Positions 44,239 through 51,870 of a stretch of DNA of 64,000 bases are shown piece after piece. Each line of letters opens with the position of its first letter. Position 1 is the stretch's first letter. Source of the stretch: Ruminococcus sp. AF31-8BH (GTDB taxonomy: Bacteria > Bacillota > Clostridia > Lachnospirales > Lachnospiraceae). The notes below the pieces were generated by a model. It searched no databases. It saw only the letters and a program-made list of their open reading frames with translations, and was not told the DNA's origin. The position numbers and the translations under genes are program-made. The stretch is taken from contig NZ_QTVN01000019.1 of assembly GCF_003460605.1 (NCBI RefSeq), positions 357 to 64,356 on the forward strand, read 5' to 3'.

Positions 44239-45390
44239 TCATTCTTCGAAAAAAGCACGGATTTCTTTCTCCGATGCCTGGACAGAACCCTGAACGAAAA
44301 ATGGCTTGCCGCCTCCGCGGCCATTCAGTGCAGCGTTCATATCTTTGGTAAACTGGCGAAGGTCTCCATCTTTCTCACCCATGGCATACTTGTAGCTGCC
44401 ATCTGCATTTCTGGAAAATACTGCACAGCGGCCCTTGCAAACCTGCAGAACAGCATCCGCAAGCTTCTGGACGCTTCCAGCTTCCATTCCGTTCTCAAAC
44501 AGCAGCGGATTCTCGCAGTCATTCCATTTAGCAGCTTCATTCACAATAAAATTCTCTTCCAGACTGTGCACTCTTCCCTTCAGGGCAAAATTCTCATCCT
44601 GAAGTCTTGCAACTGCCTGCGCAGTCTTATCCATCTTGGCAGAAAGCTTCACGGAAATCTGACGGTTCTGTTCGTTTACCATGTTCAGATAGTCAAGCAC
44701 CCTTCTGCCGGATATCATTTCCATACGCACACCCTCGCGGAACTTGACCACAGAAAGGAGCTTCACCATTCCAATCTCACCGGTACGAGTTACATGGGTT
44801 CCACAGCAGGCGCAGGTATCTGCTCCCGGAAATCTGACAATACGCACCCAGCCGGAAAGCTCTTTCTTGCTTCTGTATTCCAGTTCCTTAAGCTCTTCCT
44901 CTGATGGGTAGAAAATTTCTACTTCCTGGTTCTCCCAGATGATCTGGTTGGCTTTGGCTTCAATCTCTGCCATCTGTGCTTCGTCCAGCATTCCGCTGAA
45001 ATCAATGGTAATCACATCGCTTCCCATATGGAAGCCCACATTATCATATCCAAAAGCTTCGTGTACCAGGCCGCTTACAATGTGCTCACCGGAATGCTGC
45101 TGCATAAGGTCAAATCTTCTGGCCCAGTTAATCTGGCCCTGAACTTCCGTTCCTGGTTCCAGAGCACGGTCTGTGTAGTGGATCAGCTCTCCGTTCTTCT
45201 CGTGAACGTCTGTGACTGCTGCCTCTCCTAAGGAACCTGTATCGCCTGGCTGTCCGCCGCCTTCCGGATAAAAGGCTGTCTGATCCAGAATTACCTCATA
45301 TCCTTTCTTGCCCTGGCGGCATTCCAGTACTTTAGCTGTAAATTCTTTTTTGTATACATCTTCATAATATAATTTCTTTGTCTCGTACAT
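44239..45390 (-). CDS. AlaX-type alanyl-tRNA editing protein (DHHA1)
   Basis: The 383-residue protein has an N-terminal beta-barrel with QTAFYPEGGGQPGDTG, the zinc editing site QQHSGEH (H99, H103) and CACCGTH (about 195-201), a coiled linker, and a C-terminal DHHA1 domain with GRGGGKPFFVQGS. AlaX-L proteins remove serine or glycine from mischarged tRNA-Ala. All zinc ligands are present. The start MYETKKLYYE follows GAAGGACCCGCC. Confidence 0.93.
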   Translation of the reverse strand: MYETKKLYYEDVYKKEFTAKVLECRQGKKGYEVILDQTAFYPEGGGQPGDTGSLGEAAVTDVHEKNGELIHYTDRALEPGTEVQGQINWARRFDLMQQHSGEHIVSGLVHEAFGYDNVGFHMGSDVITIDFSGMLDEAQMAEIEAKANQIIWENQEVEIFYPSEEELKELEYRSKKELSGWVRIVRFPGADTCACCGTHVTRTGEIGMVKLLSVVKFREGVRMEMISGRRVLDYLNMVNEQNRQISVKLSAKMDKTAQAVARLQDENFALKGRVHSLEENFIVNEAAKWNDCENPLLFENGMEAGSVQKLADAVLQVCKGRCAVFSRNADGSYKYAMGEKDGDLRQFTKDMNAALNGRGGGKPFFVQGSVQASEKEIRAFFEE

Positions 45391-45526
45391 GGCGGGTCCT
45401 TCTTTCTGTATTTCTAAACAGACTTATTGTCTGTGACGATTATAGTCTATTTCACCATTCCTCGCAATTCTGAAATTTTTATAAATTTTTTCTGAAAAGC
45501 TGAAGTACTTTTCTTTTCTGGCGCGT

Positions 45527-45532
45527 TATAAT
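45527..45532 (+). promoter_or_regulatory. -10 element of the sigma/anti-sigma operon
   Basis: A perfect TATAAT lies 15 bases before AGGAAGGGGG. No good -35 is seen, so activation or autoregulation by the encoded sigma factor is possible. A start near 45539 fixes translation to begin after that ribosome site. Confidence 0.5.
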
Positions 45533-45562
45533 AAGAGAACGGACAGGAAGGGGGCTGATAGC

Positions 45563-46075
45563 ATTTTACAGGAACAATATCTGGAATATCTGATTGAGCA
45601 ATATCAGAATTTAATTTATTCCATTTGTCTGAAATCAGTAGGCAACCCCTTTGATGCAGAAGACCTCAGTCAGGAGGTATTCCTGTCCGCCTACAAAAAT
45701 CTGATTCATTTCGATGGTCAGTATGAAAAAGCATGGCTCAGCAAAATTGCAGTACATAAATGTCTGGATTTCCTGAAAGCTGCCGGACGGCGGCAGGTTC
45801 CAACGGAAGACATTTATTTCTCACAGCTTCCGGATTCAGCACCCCAGGCATCACCGGAAGAAGAATGTCTGCTGTCTGATTCGGAACAACAGGTATTCAG
45901 AATGTGTGATAGTCTGAAAAGCCCTTACCGTGAAATTGCGATCTCGCATTTCTGCAAACAAATGTCCGTAGCAGAAATTTCGCAAAAGGAAGGAAAGAAT
46001 CCGAAGACAGTTCAGACACAGCTTTACCGTGCCAAAAGTATGTTAAAAAAATTGTTAGCAGAAAGGAGCGATTAG
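45563..46075 (+). CDS. ECF sigma factor with apparent ATT start codon
   Basis: The frame reads (I)LQEQYLEYLIEQYQNLIYS, then region 2 GNPFDAEDLSQEVFLSAYKNL and KAWLSKIAVHKCLDFLKAAGRR, then region 4 SPYREIAISHFCKQMSVAEIS and KTVQTQLYRAKSMLKKLL; about 170 residues, normal for an ECF sigma. There is no in-frame ATG, GTG or TTG before codon 113. The only well-placed codon is ATT at 45563, eight bases after GGAAGGGGG. The stop TAG directly abuts the ATG of the anti-sigma gene. Confidence 0.8.
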   Translation: MLQEQYLEYLIEQYQNLIYSICLKSVGNPFDAEDLSQEVFLSAYKNLIHFDGQYEKAWLSKIAVHKCLDFLKAAGRRQVPTEDIYFSQLPDSAPQASPEEECLLSDSEQQVFRMCDSLKSPYREIAISHFCKQMSVAEISQKEGKNPKTVQTQLYRAKSMLKKLLAERSD

Positions 46076-46573
46076 ATGCATATCAATAATAATGACCTTG
46101 AAAAATTTCAAAACGATGTTATGAATACAGACGAAATGATCTCATTTCTGGAGCATCTGGATCAATGCGATTACTGCCTTGAGCAGTTGATCGAACATTC
46201 TGAACAGGACACTCAGACAGTCGCTCCCGCTTATATGAAAGAAACGATCATGAAACGTGCCACAGCCCCTGATACCCGTGCCAGGAAGGCCGCTGTAGAC
46301 ACCACCCATAAAATGCGGATTTTCTATGAAGGACTTCGAACTGTAGTAGGGGTAGCACTGGCACTGGTTATGCTTCTTAGCCTGGGACAGGCAAATTTCT
46401 TCACGCCCCAGGTACCCAAATCGGCAACCGAAGCCACTGCCGCCAGACAGGAAGCCCGAAGTTCTCTGCGCAGCTTCTCCAACAGTCTCACAGACGGACT
46501 ATGCAGCGGTTCGCAAAAGCTTGCTGAGTATATTAATAATCTTTCTAATACAATCACAAACGGAGGTAACTAA
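46076..46573 (+). CDS. Anti-sigma factor with zinc-finger-like head
   Basis: The 165-residue protein has an N-terminal HLDQCDYCLEQL (His-x3-Cys-x2-Cys, about 27-38), as in zinc-binding anti-sigma domains, and one membrane segment (VVGVALALVMLLSLG, about 90-106). An extracytoplasmic Ala/Arg/Ser-rich tail follows. Gene order (sigma then anti-sigma, no gap) supports the call. The head would hold the upstream sigma factor at the membrane. Confidence 0.82.
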   Translation: MHINNNDLEKFQNDVMNTDEMISFLEHLDQCDYCLEQLIEHSEQDTQTVAPAYMKETIMKRATAPDTRARKAAVDTTHKMRIFYEGLRTVVGVALALVMLLSLGQANFFTPQVPKSATEATAARQEARSSLRSFSNSLTDGLCSGSQKLAEYINNLSNTITNGGN

Positions 46574-46574
46574 C

Positions 46575-47186
46575 ATGCCAAAACAAAAACGCGGATTCTT
46601 ACTTTTTATCTGCTCCCTGATTCCAGGTGCCGGAGAAATGTACCTGGGCTTCTTCAAACAGGGAATCAGCATTATGACGCTTTTCTGGGCAATCGTTGCA
46701 ATTGCAGGAGGATTCAGTGCAGAATTTCTGGTTATCTTTCTTCCTGTAATCTGGTTTTACAGCTACTTCCATGTACATAATCTGAAAGAACTTCCGGAAG
46801 AAGAATTCTACGCCATCGAAGACAGCTATATCTTCCATCTGGATCAGATCTTCTCCGGCTTCCATAATACTTCTTCAAGACAGCTGAAAGCAGCCTCTGT
46901 TCTTCTGATTGTCTTCGGAGCCGCGATCGTCTGGAACGGTGTCAGCGATCTGCTTTACTGGATTCTTCCAGACTTCCTTGGAGGCCTTGTACAAAGTATT
47001 ATGTATCAGATTCCATCTATTGTCATCGGACTTCTGATCATACTCGCCGGCTATCAGATTCTTACCGGAAAAGTAAGATCTTTCCAGAAGCAGCCAGAGG
47101 ATACCGCCAATGTCCCTACTGAGAATATTTCCGAAAAGCCAGTTCTTCCACATATAGAAAATACAGAAGATGCAGACAAAGAGTAA
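46575..47186 (+). CDS. Membrane protein with TM2-like start
   Basis: The 203-residue protein starts MPKQKRGFLLFICSLIPGAGEMYLGFFKQG, resembling a TM2 domain. It has about four membrane helices (10-65 and 105-160) around a soluble loop, and a cytoplasmic tail with Glu/Thr. The ATG at 46575 follows CGGAGGTAACTAAC and lies one base after the anti-sigma stop, so it is the third gene of the sigma operon. Its function is unknown; it may be a sensor or a target of the stress response. Confidence 0.72.
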   Translation: MPKQKRGFLLFICSLIPGAGEMYLGFFKQGISIMTLFWAIVAIAGGFSAEFLVIFLPVIWFYSYFHVHNLKELPEEEFYAIEDSYIFHLDQIFSGFHNTSSRQLKAASVLLIVFGAAIVWNGVSDLLYWILPDFLGGLVQSIMYQIPSIVIGLLIILAGYQILTGKVRSFQKQPEDTANVPTENISEKPVLPHIENTEDADKE

Positions 47187-47189
47187 AGT

Positions 47190-47226
47190 TTACCGCCGAT
47201 GATTTCTAGTTCATCGGCGGTAATTT
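47190..47226. terminator. Bidirectional terminator shared by the sigma operon and birA
   Basis: TTACCGCCGATGA and TCATCGGCGGTAA arms (47190-47222) are followed by TTTTAT on the plus strand. The birA stop codon lies in the loop, so one arm encodes the last residues of BirA. Confidence 0.9.
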
Positions 47227-48201
47227 TATGGAAATTTCTCCAAAAGAAAGCTTATTTCTGGTGCCGTCTGCTTCTTCTACAAGAAGCCTGCCATCCTCAC
47301 AGATAGACAGCGCTCTGGCACTTCTCCTGTTCTTGTTATCTATAATTGTAATATCGTGTCCCGGAACAATATTATGTGCTGCGTATTCCTGAGACAGCTT
47401 CAGATCCTTAGTTTCACTGAGAAGGTGGTTCACAATCTGCGCCACCAGGCGGTTGCGGTCTGCACTTCGGGCGGCCTGCTGATCCGGATAAATACCTCCT
47501 GCCACTCCCCGGAGCTCTTCGGAAAGGGTTTCCTGGTTTACATAAAGATTCAGTCCAATTCCCACAATAGCAAACTCAATGCTGCCGCTCTCAAAATCTG
47601 TCACGGCCTCTGTGAGGATTCCGCAAACCTTGCGATCATCCTTATAAAGGTCATTCACCCACTTAATTCCAAGTTCAATGCCGCACACTTCCTTCACAGC
47701 CTTGTATACGGCTGTCGCTGCCGCAGTGGTGATCAGAAGGCTTCCCTCCAGGGTCTCATCTGGTTCCAGAATCACACTGAGATAAATCCCGCTTCCCTTC
47801 GGTGAGTAAAAACCTCTGCCTCTGCGTCCTCTTCCAGCAGTCTGCTCCATAGCTACCACAAAGGAACCATGTCCTGCCAATCCGCTTACTGCAGCCTGTC
47901 TGGCTTCCAGATTCGTAGAACTGATCTCATCAAATATTTTAATCTCTACCTTAGGCTGATCAAGAAAAAGACGAATACCCTCCGCTGAGATCAGATTGCT
48001 CTCCTTGGCAAGAACATAGCCTTTATTCGGTCCTGCCTCTATGGGGTATCCCTCCTGACGCAGGCTCTTCACAGCCTTCCACACAGCTGCTCTCGTACAG
48101 GAAAGCTCTCGTCCAATATCCTCTCCGGACAATGTCTCACCTTTGTGCTGCTCTAATAATTCCAAAAGTCTGGATTTCACCGTCATGCTTTTATCCTTCA
48201 T
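47206..48201 (-). CDS. birA: Biotin--protein ligase / biotin operon repressor BirA
   Basis: The 331-residue protein has an N-terminal winged helix (LLELLEQHKGETLSGEDIGRELSCTRAAVWKAVKSL) and a ligase domain with AGRGRRGRGFYSPKGSGIYLS (biotinyl-AMP loop), WVNDLY and GIGLNLYV, then the SH3-like C-domain. It biotinylates AccB and similar proteins and can repress biotin genes. The start at 48201 follows TGGAGAATT and overlaps the WYL gene by 11 bases. Confidence 0.95.
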   Translation of the reverse strand: MKDKSMTVKSRLLELLEQHKGETLSGEDIGRELSCTRAAVWKAVKSLRQEGYPIEAGPNKGYVLAKESNLISAEGIRLFLDQPKVEIKIFDEISSTNLEARQAAVSGLAGHGSFVVAMEQTAGRGRRGRGFYSPKGSGIYLSVILEPDETLEGSLLITTAAATAVYKAVKEVCGIELGIKWVNDLYKDDRKVCGILTEAVTDFESGSIEFAIVGIGLNLYVNQETLSEELRGVAGGIYPDQQAARSADRNRLVAQIVNHLLSETKDLKLSQEYAAHNIVPGHDITIIDNKNRRSARALSICEDGRLLVEEADGTRNKLSFGEISIKLPPMN

Positions 48202-49180
48202 AATTCTCCAGGGCTTTCTTCAGAAAGTCCCGGTATTCTTTACGCACATTCTCCGGTGAAAGTAATCTGACGCTGCTGCCAAGTGCTGCAAGCCATCCAT
48301 AAAACTGGGTGCTCACATTTACCTGCACTCTGGTAACGGAGTACTCGTTGTCCTTGGCCATAACCATAATGTCCTGGCCAAATCTGTCGATCATGACTCC
48401 AACAAGATGATTCTCAAATTCCAGGCTGATATTCTCTTCCCGGCCGCCAAACATCCCGAAAGTACCGGCAGCAAATCTGGCGCTGTCAAACCTCTCGAAA
48501 AGCTCCTCCCCATTCCTGCTGTCCTTCTCCATGACGATCTTCAGCATTTTGTCAACACGATAATGCTTGACGATTCCGCTCTTCTCATCAATTCCAATGA
48601 GGTAGTAATTCTCGTCCTGCCAGATCATCTGCCACGGACTGATCTGATAGCGCGCTCCGCCCTTCTTCAGCTGACGCTCCTTGGATACGGTCCATTCTGT
48701 ATACTGGAAGCTGATCTGCCTGTTCTGAGAGATGGCTCTGTGGATCTCATCTATGTTGTAGTAGATATTCTCATTTGTATTCTTCACACGGTTCTGTACG
48801 ATCACCTGCCGCTGCAGATCCTTGGCCTGGTAAATACTGGTAAGACTCTCAAGCTTCTGGATAAGCTGACGGGATTTGCCTGTGGTAAGAAATCTGGAGG
48901 ACTGGACTGCATCAACAAGCAGTTTCAGCTCTGCAACCTCAAACTCACGGCTGGCAAGATAAAACCCCGACGGTCTTTCCCTGCGATTCATAATATCCAT
49001 ACCGAACACGCGCAGAGTCTCAATATCATCGTATATGGTCTTGCGTTCTGCATGAATTCCGAAATTCTCCAGATAAGCAATCAGGTCCTTCACACTCATG
49101 GGATGGGCTTCGTCTGTCTTCTCCGCAAACACCCGCATGAGATATAAAATTTTCAGTTTCTGCTGGAAAGATTTCGGCAT
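48191..49180 (-). CDS. WYL-domain transcriptional regulator
   Basis: The 329-residue protein has an N-terminal HTH_11-type domain (about 1-65), a WYL domain (about 135-215; QISFQYTEWTV, WQDENYYLIGID, HYRVDKMLKI) and a WCX-like C-terminal extension. WYL domains sense single-stranded nucleic acids or nucleotides in several regulators. It is in one operon with birA (overlap) and the small membrane protein (11-base gap). Confidence 0.92.
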   Translation of the reverse strand: MPKSFQQKLKILYLMRVFAEKTDEAHPMSVKDLIAYLENFGIHAERKTIYDDIETLRVFGMDIMNRRERPSGFYLASREFEVAELKLLVDAVQSSRFLTTGKSRQLIQKLESLTSIYQAKDLQRQVIVQNRVKNTNENIYYNIDEIHRAISQNRQISFQYTEWTVSKERQLKKGGARYQISPWQMIWQDENYYLIGIDEKSGIVKHYRVDKMLKIVMEKDSRNGEELFERFDSARFAAGTFGMFGGREENISLEFENHLVGVMIDRFGQDIMVMAKDNEYSVTRVQVNVSTQFYGWLAALGSSVRLLSPENVRKEYRDFLKKALENYEG

Positions 49181-49191
49181 GATCCTTACTC

Positions 49192-49452
49192 CTATTTATC
49201 CGTCAATACTGCTACGACTCCAGAATATAATACCATAAAAGCAAAGAGCAGAGCAATAATATCTGCCCCATGAAAATCATAATTAAATATCATGGCACCT
49301 CCTATCATGATCTCCAGAGTAATAAAGATGCCGAGCACCATCGCTGTGCTTCCTGAGAACTTCTTCGTACTGTCCTTCTCCTGCACAACATCCATATAGC
49401 CTTCTGCAAGTGCCGCCTTCCTGTGACTGGTTCTTCTCCCTAAATTCCACAT
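49192..49452 (-). CDS. Small two-helix membrane protein
   Basis: The 86-residue protein has a basic start MWNLGRRTSHRKAALAEGY and two membrane helices (AMVLGIFITLEIMIGGAMIF, about 38-58, and DIIALLFAFMVLYSGVVAV, about 63-83). I recognise no family. It leads the operon with the WYL regulator and birA. Confidence 0.62.
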   Translation of the reverse strand: MWNLGRRTSHRKAALAEGYMDVVQEKDSTKKFSGSTAMVLGIFITLEIMIGGAMIFNYDFHGADIIALLFAFMVLYSGVVAVLTDK

Positions 49453-49633
49453 AATCTCTTCCTCCTCTGATTCATGCAGTGTCTGTCCGCAAGCAACATG
49501 TATCGAACATATTTTCCGAACATGTTTTCTTTTATGTACTTAGTCTACCACAATATTAGTCCTATAAAACGGCACGAAATCATTTTATTCGAATATCTGT
49601 TCGTTTTTTTTGTAAACATGGAGGAAATTCTGC

Positions 49634-49686
49634 AAAAAAATATCACCGCATACTGCTCTATGCCTTAAAACAGCAAACGGTGATAT
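49634..49686 (-). terminator. Terminator of lrgAB operon
   Basis: TATCACCG (49641-49648) and CGGTGATA (49679-49686) arms are followed on the minus strand by seven T. The rest of the spacer 49453-49731 shows no gene. Confidence 0.88.
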
Positions 49687-49731
49687 CCCGCATATTAAAA
49701 TATCCGAATCCTAAATGTTAGAATCCTGTTT

Positions 49732-50424
49732 TTACATAAATCCGGCAAAAACAGACGCTGTGATAACCGTCAGAAGACCGGCAACCGCAATTGCAAGACT
49801 GCTCATGGCACCTTCTACCGGTCCCATTTCCATAGCCTTGGCAGTACCGATAGCGTGAGCGGATGTACCAAGCGCAAGCCCTTTCGCGATAGGCTCCTCG
49901 ATTTTTGCGATCTTGCAGACTGCCTCTGCGATCACATTTCCAAGTACTCCGGTGATAATAATAACTGCAACGGTAATGGTCACAAGACCGCCCAGTTCCT
50001 CAGATACGCCCATTCCAATGGCTGTTGTAATGGACTTGGGAAGCAAAGTTACATACTGTGAATGGGAAAGTCCGAACAGCTTTGCAAAAACCAGAACGCT
50101 TACCATGCTTGCCAGCACACCGGAAACGATCCCGATAATAACCGCCTTCAGATTCTTGCGAAGAAGAGTAAGCTGTCTGTACAGGGGCACTGCAAGGCAC
50201 ACAGTAGCAGGAGTGAGCAGATAACTGATATACTGCCCGCCTGCATTGTAGGTCTTATAGTCCACCTGCATCAGCTGCAGCACGCCCATAACGCACAAAA
50301 TCGCAATCAGAAGAGGATTAAACAATGCCATCTTGAACTTTTTCTTCAGCAAAAGTCCAATCTCATATCCTACCAGACTTACTGCTGCCCCGAAAAACAG
50401 GGAATTCTCAATAAAAGATATCAT
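49732..50424 (-). CDS. lrgB: LrgB-family membrane protein
   Basis: The 230-residue polytopic protein starts MISFIENSLFFGAAVSL (ATG at 50424, after GGAGGAAAG), with LLTPATVCLAVPLYRQL, LLPKSITTAIGMGVSEELGG and LGTSAHAIGTAKAMEMG, the LrgB/CidB signatures. The family acts in holin/antiholin-like control of autolysis and in pyruvate uptake. It overlaps lrgA by four bases (ATGA). Confidence 0.94.
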   Translation of the reverse strand: MISFIENSLFFGAAVSLVGYEIGLLLKKKFKMALFNPLLIAILCVMGVLQLMQVDYKTYNAGGQYISYLLTPATVCLAVPLYRQLTLLRKNLKAVIIGIVSGVLASMVSVLVFAKLFGLSHSQYVTLLPKSITTAIGMGVSEELGGLVTITVAVIIITGVLGNVIAEAVCKIAKIEEPIAKGLALGTSAHAIGTAKAMEMGPVEGAMSSLAIAVAGLLTVITASVFAGFM

Positions 50425-50783
50425 TTCTTCTCTTTCCTCCTGTCTTTTTTGATTACAAACTGGGTACTGCGTCCCGTAACTACCATTACGATCACAGTTG
50501 TCAGAATTGTAATGATCACAACAGGAAGCCAGATGGGCTGCAGGTCTCCCCATGCTTCCAGAAGGCCTACCCCTGCCGGTACAAACATAACCGGCATAAT
50601 TTCAACCAGAAAATCTGCTGCGTCTTCCACCTGTTCCAGCTTCAAAATTCCGCTTGTCAGTGCACCCAGCATCAGTACAAGCCCATAAACGCTGGCTGGT
50701 ACCGGAAGGGGCAGAAGGATATGTAATCCCTCCCCTAACGCTGAAATCAGCAGAATAATACAAAATTGCCTGAGATATTTCAC
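50421..50783 (-). CDS. lrgA: LrgA/CidA-family protein, GTG start
   Basis: The 120-residue protein has four membrane helices: (M)KYLRQFCIILLISALGEGL, LPLPVPASVYGLVLMLGAL, and VEIMPVMFVPAGVGLLE, as in LrgA/CidA holin-like proteins. The start is GTG at 50783 (GGAGGAAGACAAAAA), overlapping the upstream stop as GTGA. The longer in-frame ATG start lies inside the upstream gene and has no ribosome site. Confidence 0.92.
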   Translation of the reverse strand: MKYLRQFCIILLISALGEGLHILLPLPVPASVYGLVLMLGALTSGILKLEQVEDAADFLVEIMPVMFVPAGVGLLEAWGDLQPIWLPVVIITILTTVIVMVVTGRSTQFVIKKDRRKEKK

Positions 50784-51256
50784 TTTTTGTCTTCCTCCTC
50801 GCTGTCTCCACAAAGAAGTCCATTTGCAATTTCCAGATACGGCTGCAGTTCCTCCAGTGTAGCCCGTCCATTCCGCTTCATCTTCGTCACGCCCGGGTAG
50901 CTTGCCGGTATGGATTTGGTCATATTCCCATCGCCGTAGACCTTAACCATATCTCCGTTTTCCAGAGTGTCTCCGGCAATCAGCTTGTCATTTCTGTTAT
51001 AAATTCCTTCCTTGGGAATATCTGCCTTGAAAACCGTCTTTTTGTCCATATCCACGAATACCATTTCTTTCAGTACATCTCCGGCTTCTACGTAGATCGC
51101 GCGGATGGCTTCCTGCTCAAGGCGGGCTTCCTCCTGCTTATCCTTCTCAGCCTGCTTCGCAACAAGATTCCAGAAGGATCCTCCTACTACGCCAAAGATT
51201 ACCAGAAGAATGATTATTCCCACAATGAATTTCACATCGTTTTCTTTTTTCTCCAC
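50780..51256 (-). CDS. Membrane-anchored extracytoplasmic protein linked to lrgAB
   Basis: The 158-residue protein has one N-terminal membrane helix (KFIVGIIILLVIFGVVGGSF), a short coil (EKDKQEEARLEQEAI), and a beta-rich outer domain (MVFVDMDKKTVFKADI, LENGDMVKVYGDGNMT). The outer part may be an OB-like fold. It is the first gene of a three-gene unit with lrgA and lrgB, coupled by a four-base overlap. I recognise no family. Confidence 0.68.
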   Translation of the reverse strand: MEKKENDVKFIVGIIILLVIFGVVGGSFWNLVAKQAEKDKQEEARLEQEAIRAIYVEAGDVLKEMVFVDMDKKTVFKADIPKEGIYNRNDKLIAGDTLENGDMVKVYGDGNMTKSIPASYPGVTKMKRNGRATLEELQPYLEIANGLLCGDSEEEDKK

Positions 51257-51298
51257 TGCAAATCCTCATTTCTTTCATGGCATTTTTTTGTCTGCCCC

Positions 51299-51328
51299 AT
51301 TATACCTTTTCTACAGTTAAAATTTCAA
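51299..51328 (-). promoter_or_regulatory. Promoter of the lrgAB unit
   Basis: Minus-strand TTGAAA (51323-51328) and TATAAT (51299-51304) have 18-base spacing. Confidence 0.65.
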
Positions 51329-51371
51329 TGTCATCTTTCGACAATTATCAGGCTGCTTTTGGGCTTTTTTT

Positions 51372-51842
51372 CTACAGCCGTTCCTTTTGAAGCACGATTT
51401 TTTCTACTTCCCAGGAACCATTTTCCACAGTCATCACTGCCATTGTCACCTCGCCGCCAAATCGGTTTCTCCCGCAGCTTCCCGGATTCAGCCAAAGCCG
51501 TCCGTCAATTTCCTGACAGAAATATTTATGGCTGTGCCCAAAAATTACCACCTGAGTATCCCCAAGCTCCCATGCCGCATCCTTTCTGTCATGGACCATG
51601 AAAAACTTTACATTTCCAACGGAAAAGTTCAGGCTTCTCCTTAAATTCTGCGCCCAGTATCCGTCATTGTTGCCGCGCACCACATACAAGAATCCCATAG
51701 TACGCAGCTCATCCAGTATTTCCGGCCTGTCCACATCTCCTGCATGGAAAATATAAGTGCAGTCCTTCAATCGCTCTTTCACTTCTTCCCGAAGAAGCCC
51801 ATGGGTATCTGAAATAATCCCCATTTTTATTTTTTCTGACAT
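51372..51842 (-). CDS. YfcE/MJ0936-type metallophosphoesterase
   Basis: The 156-residue protein has GIISDTHG, FHAGDVD, VRGNND, VHD and GHSHKY, in the order and length of small YfcE-like phosphodiesterases. GNND in place of GN[CH]D is usual in this subgroup. It is the last gene of the HD/SprT-like/EndoQ operon (28-base gap). Confidence 0.93.
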   Translation of the reverse strand: MSEKIKMGIISDTHGLLREEVKERLKDCTYIFHAGDVDRPEILDELRTMGFLYVVRGNNDGYWAQNLRRSLNFSVGNVKFFMVHDRKDAAWELGDTQVVIFGHSHKYFCQEIDGRLWLNPGSCGRNRFGGEVTMAVMTVENGSWEVEKIVLQKERL

Positions 51843-51870
51843 ATCCGGTTCCTCCCGTTATGGTTTATTA

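Noticed and set aside
51372..51842. GNND in the small phosphoesterase as a lost active site
   Set aside because: This variation is normal in YfcE/MJ0936-type enzymes, unlike GDQD in the YhaO-like protein.
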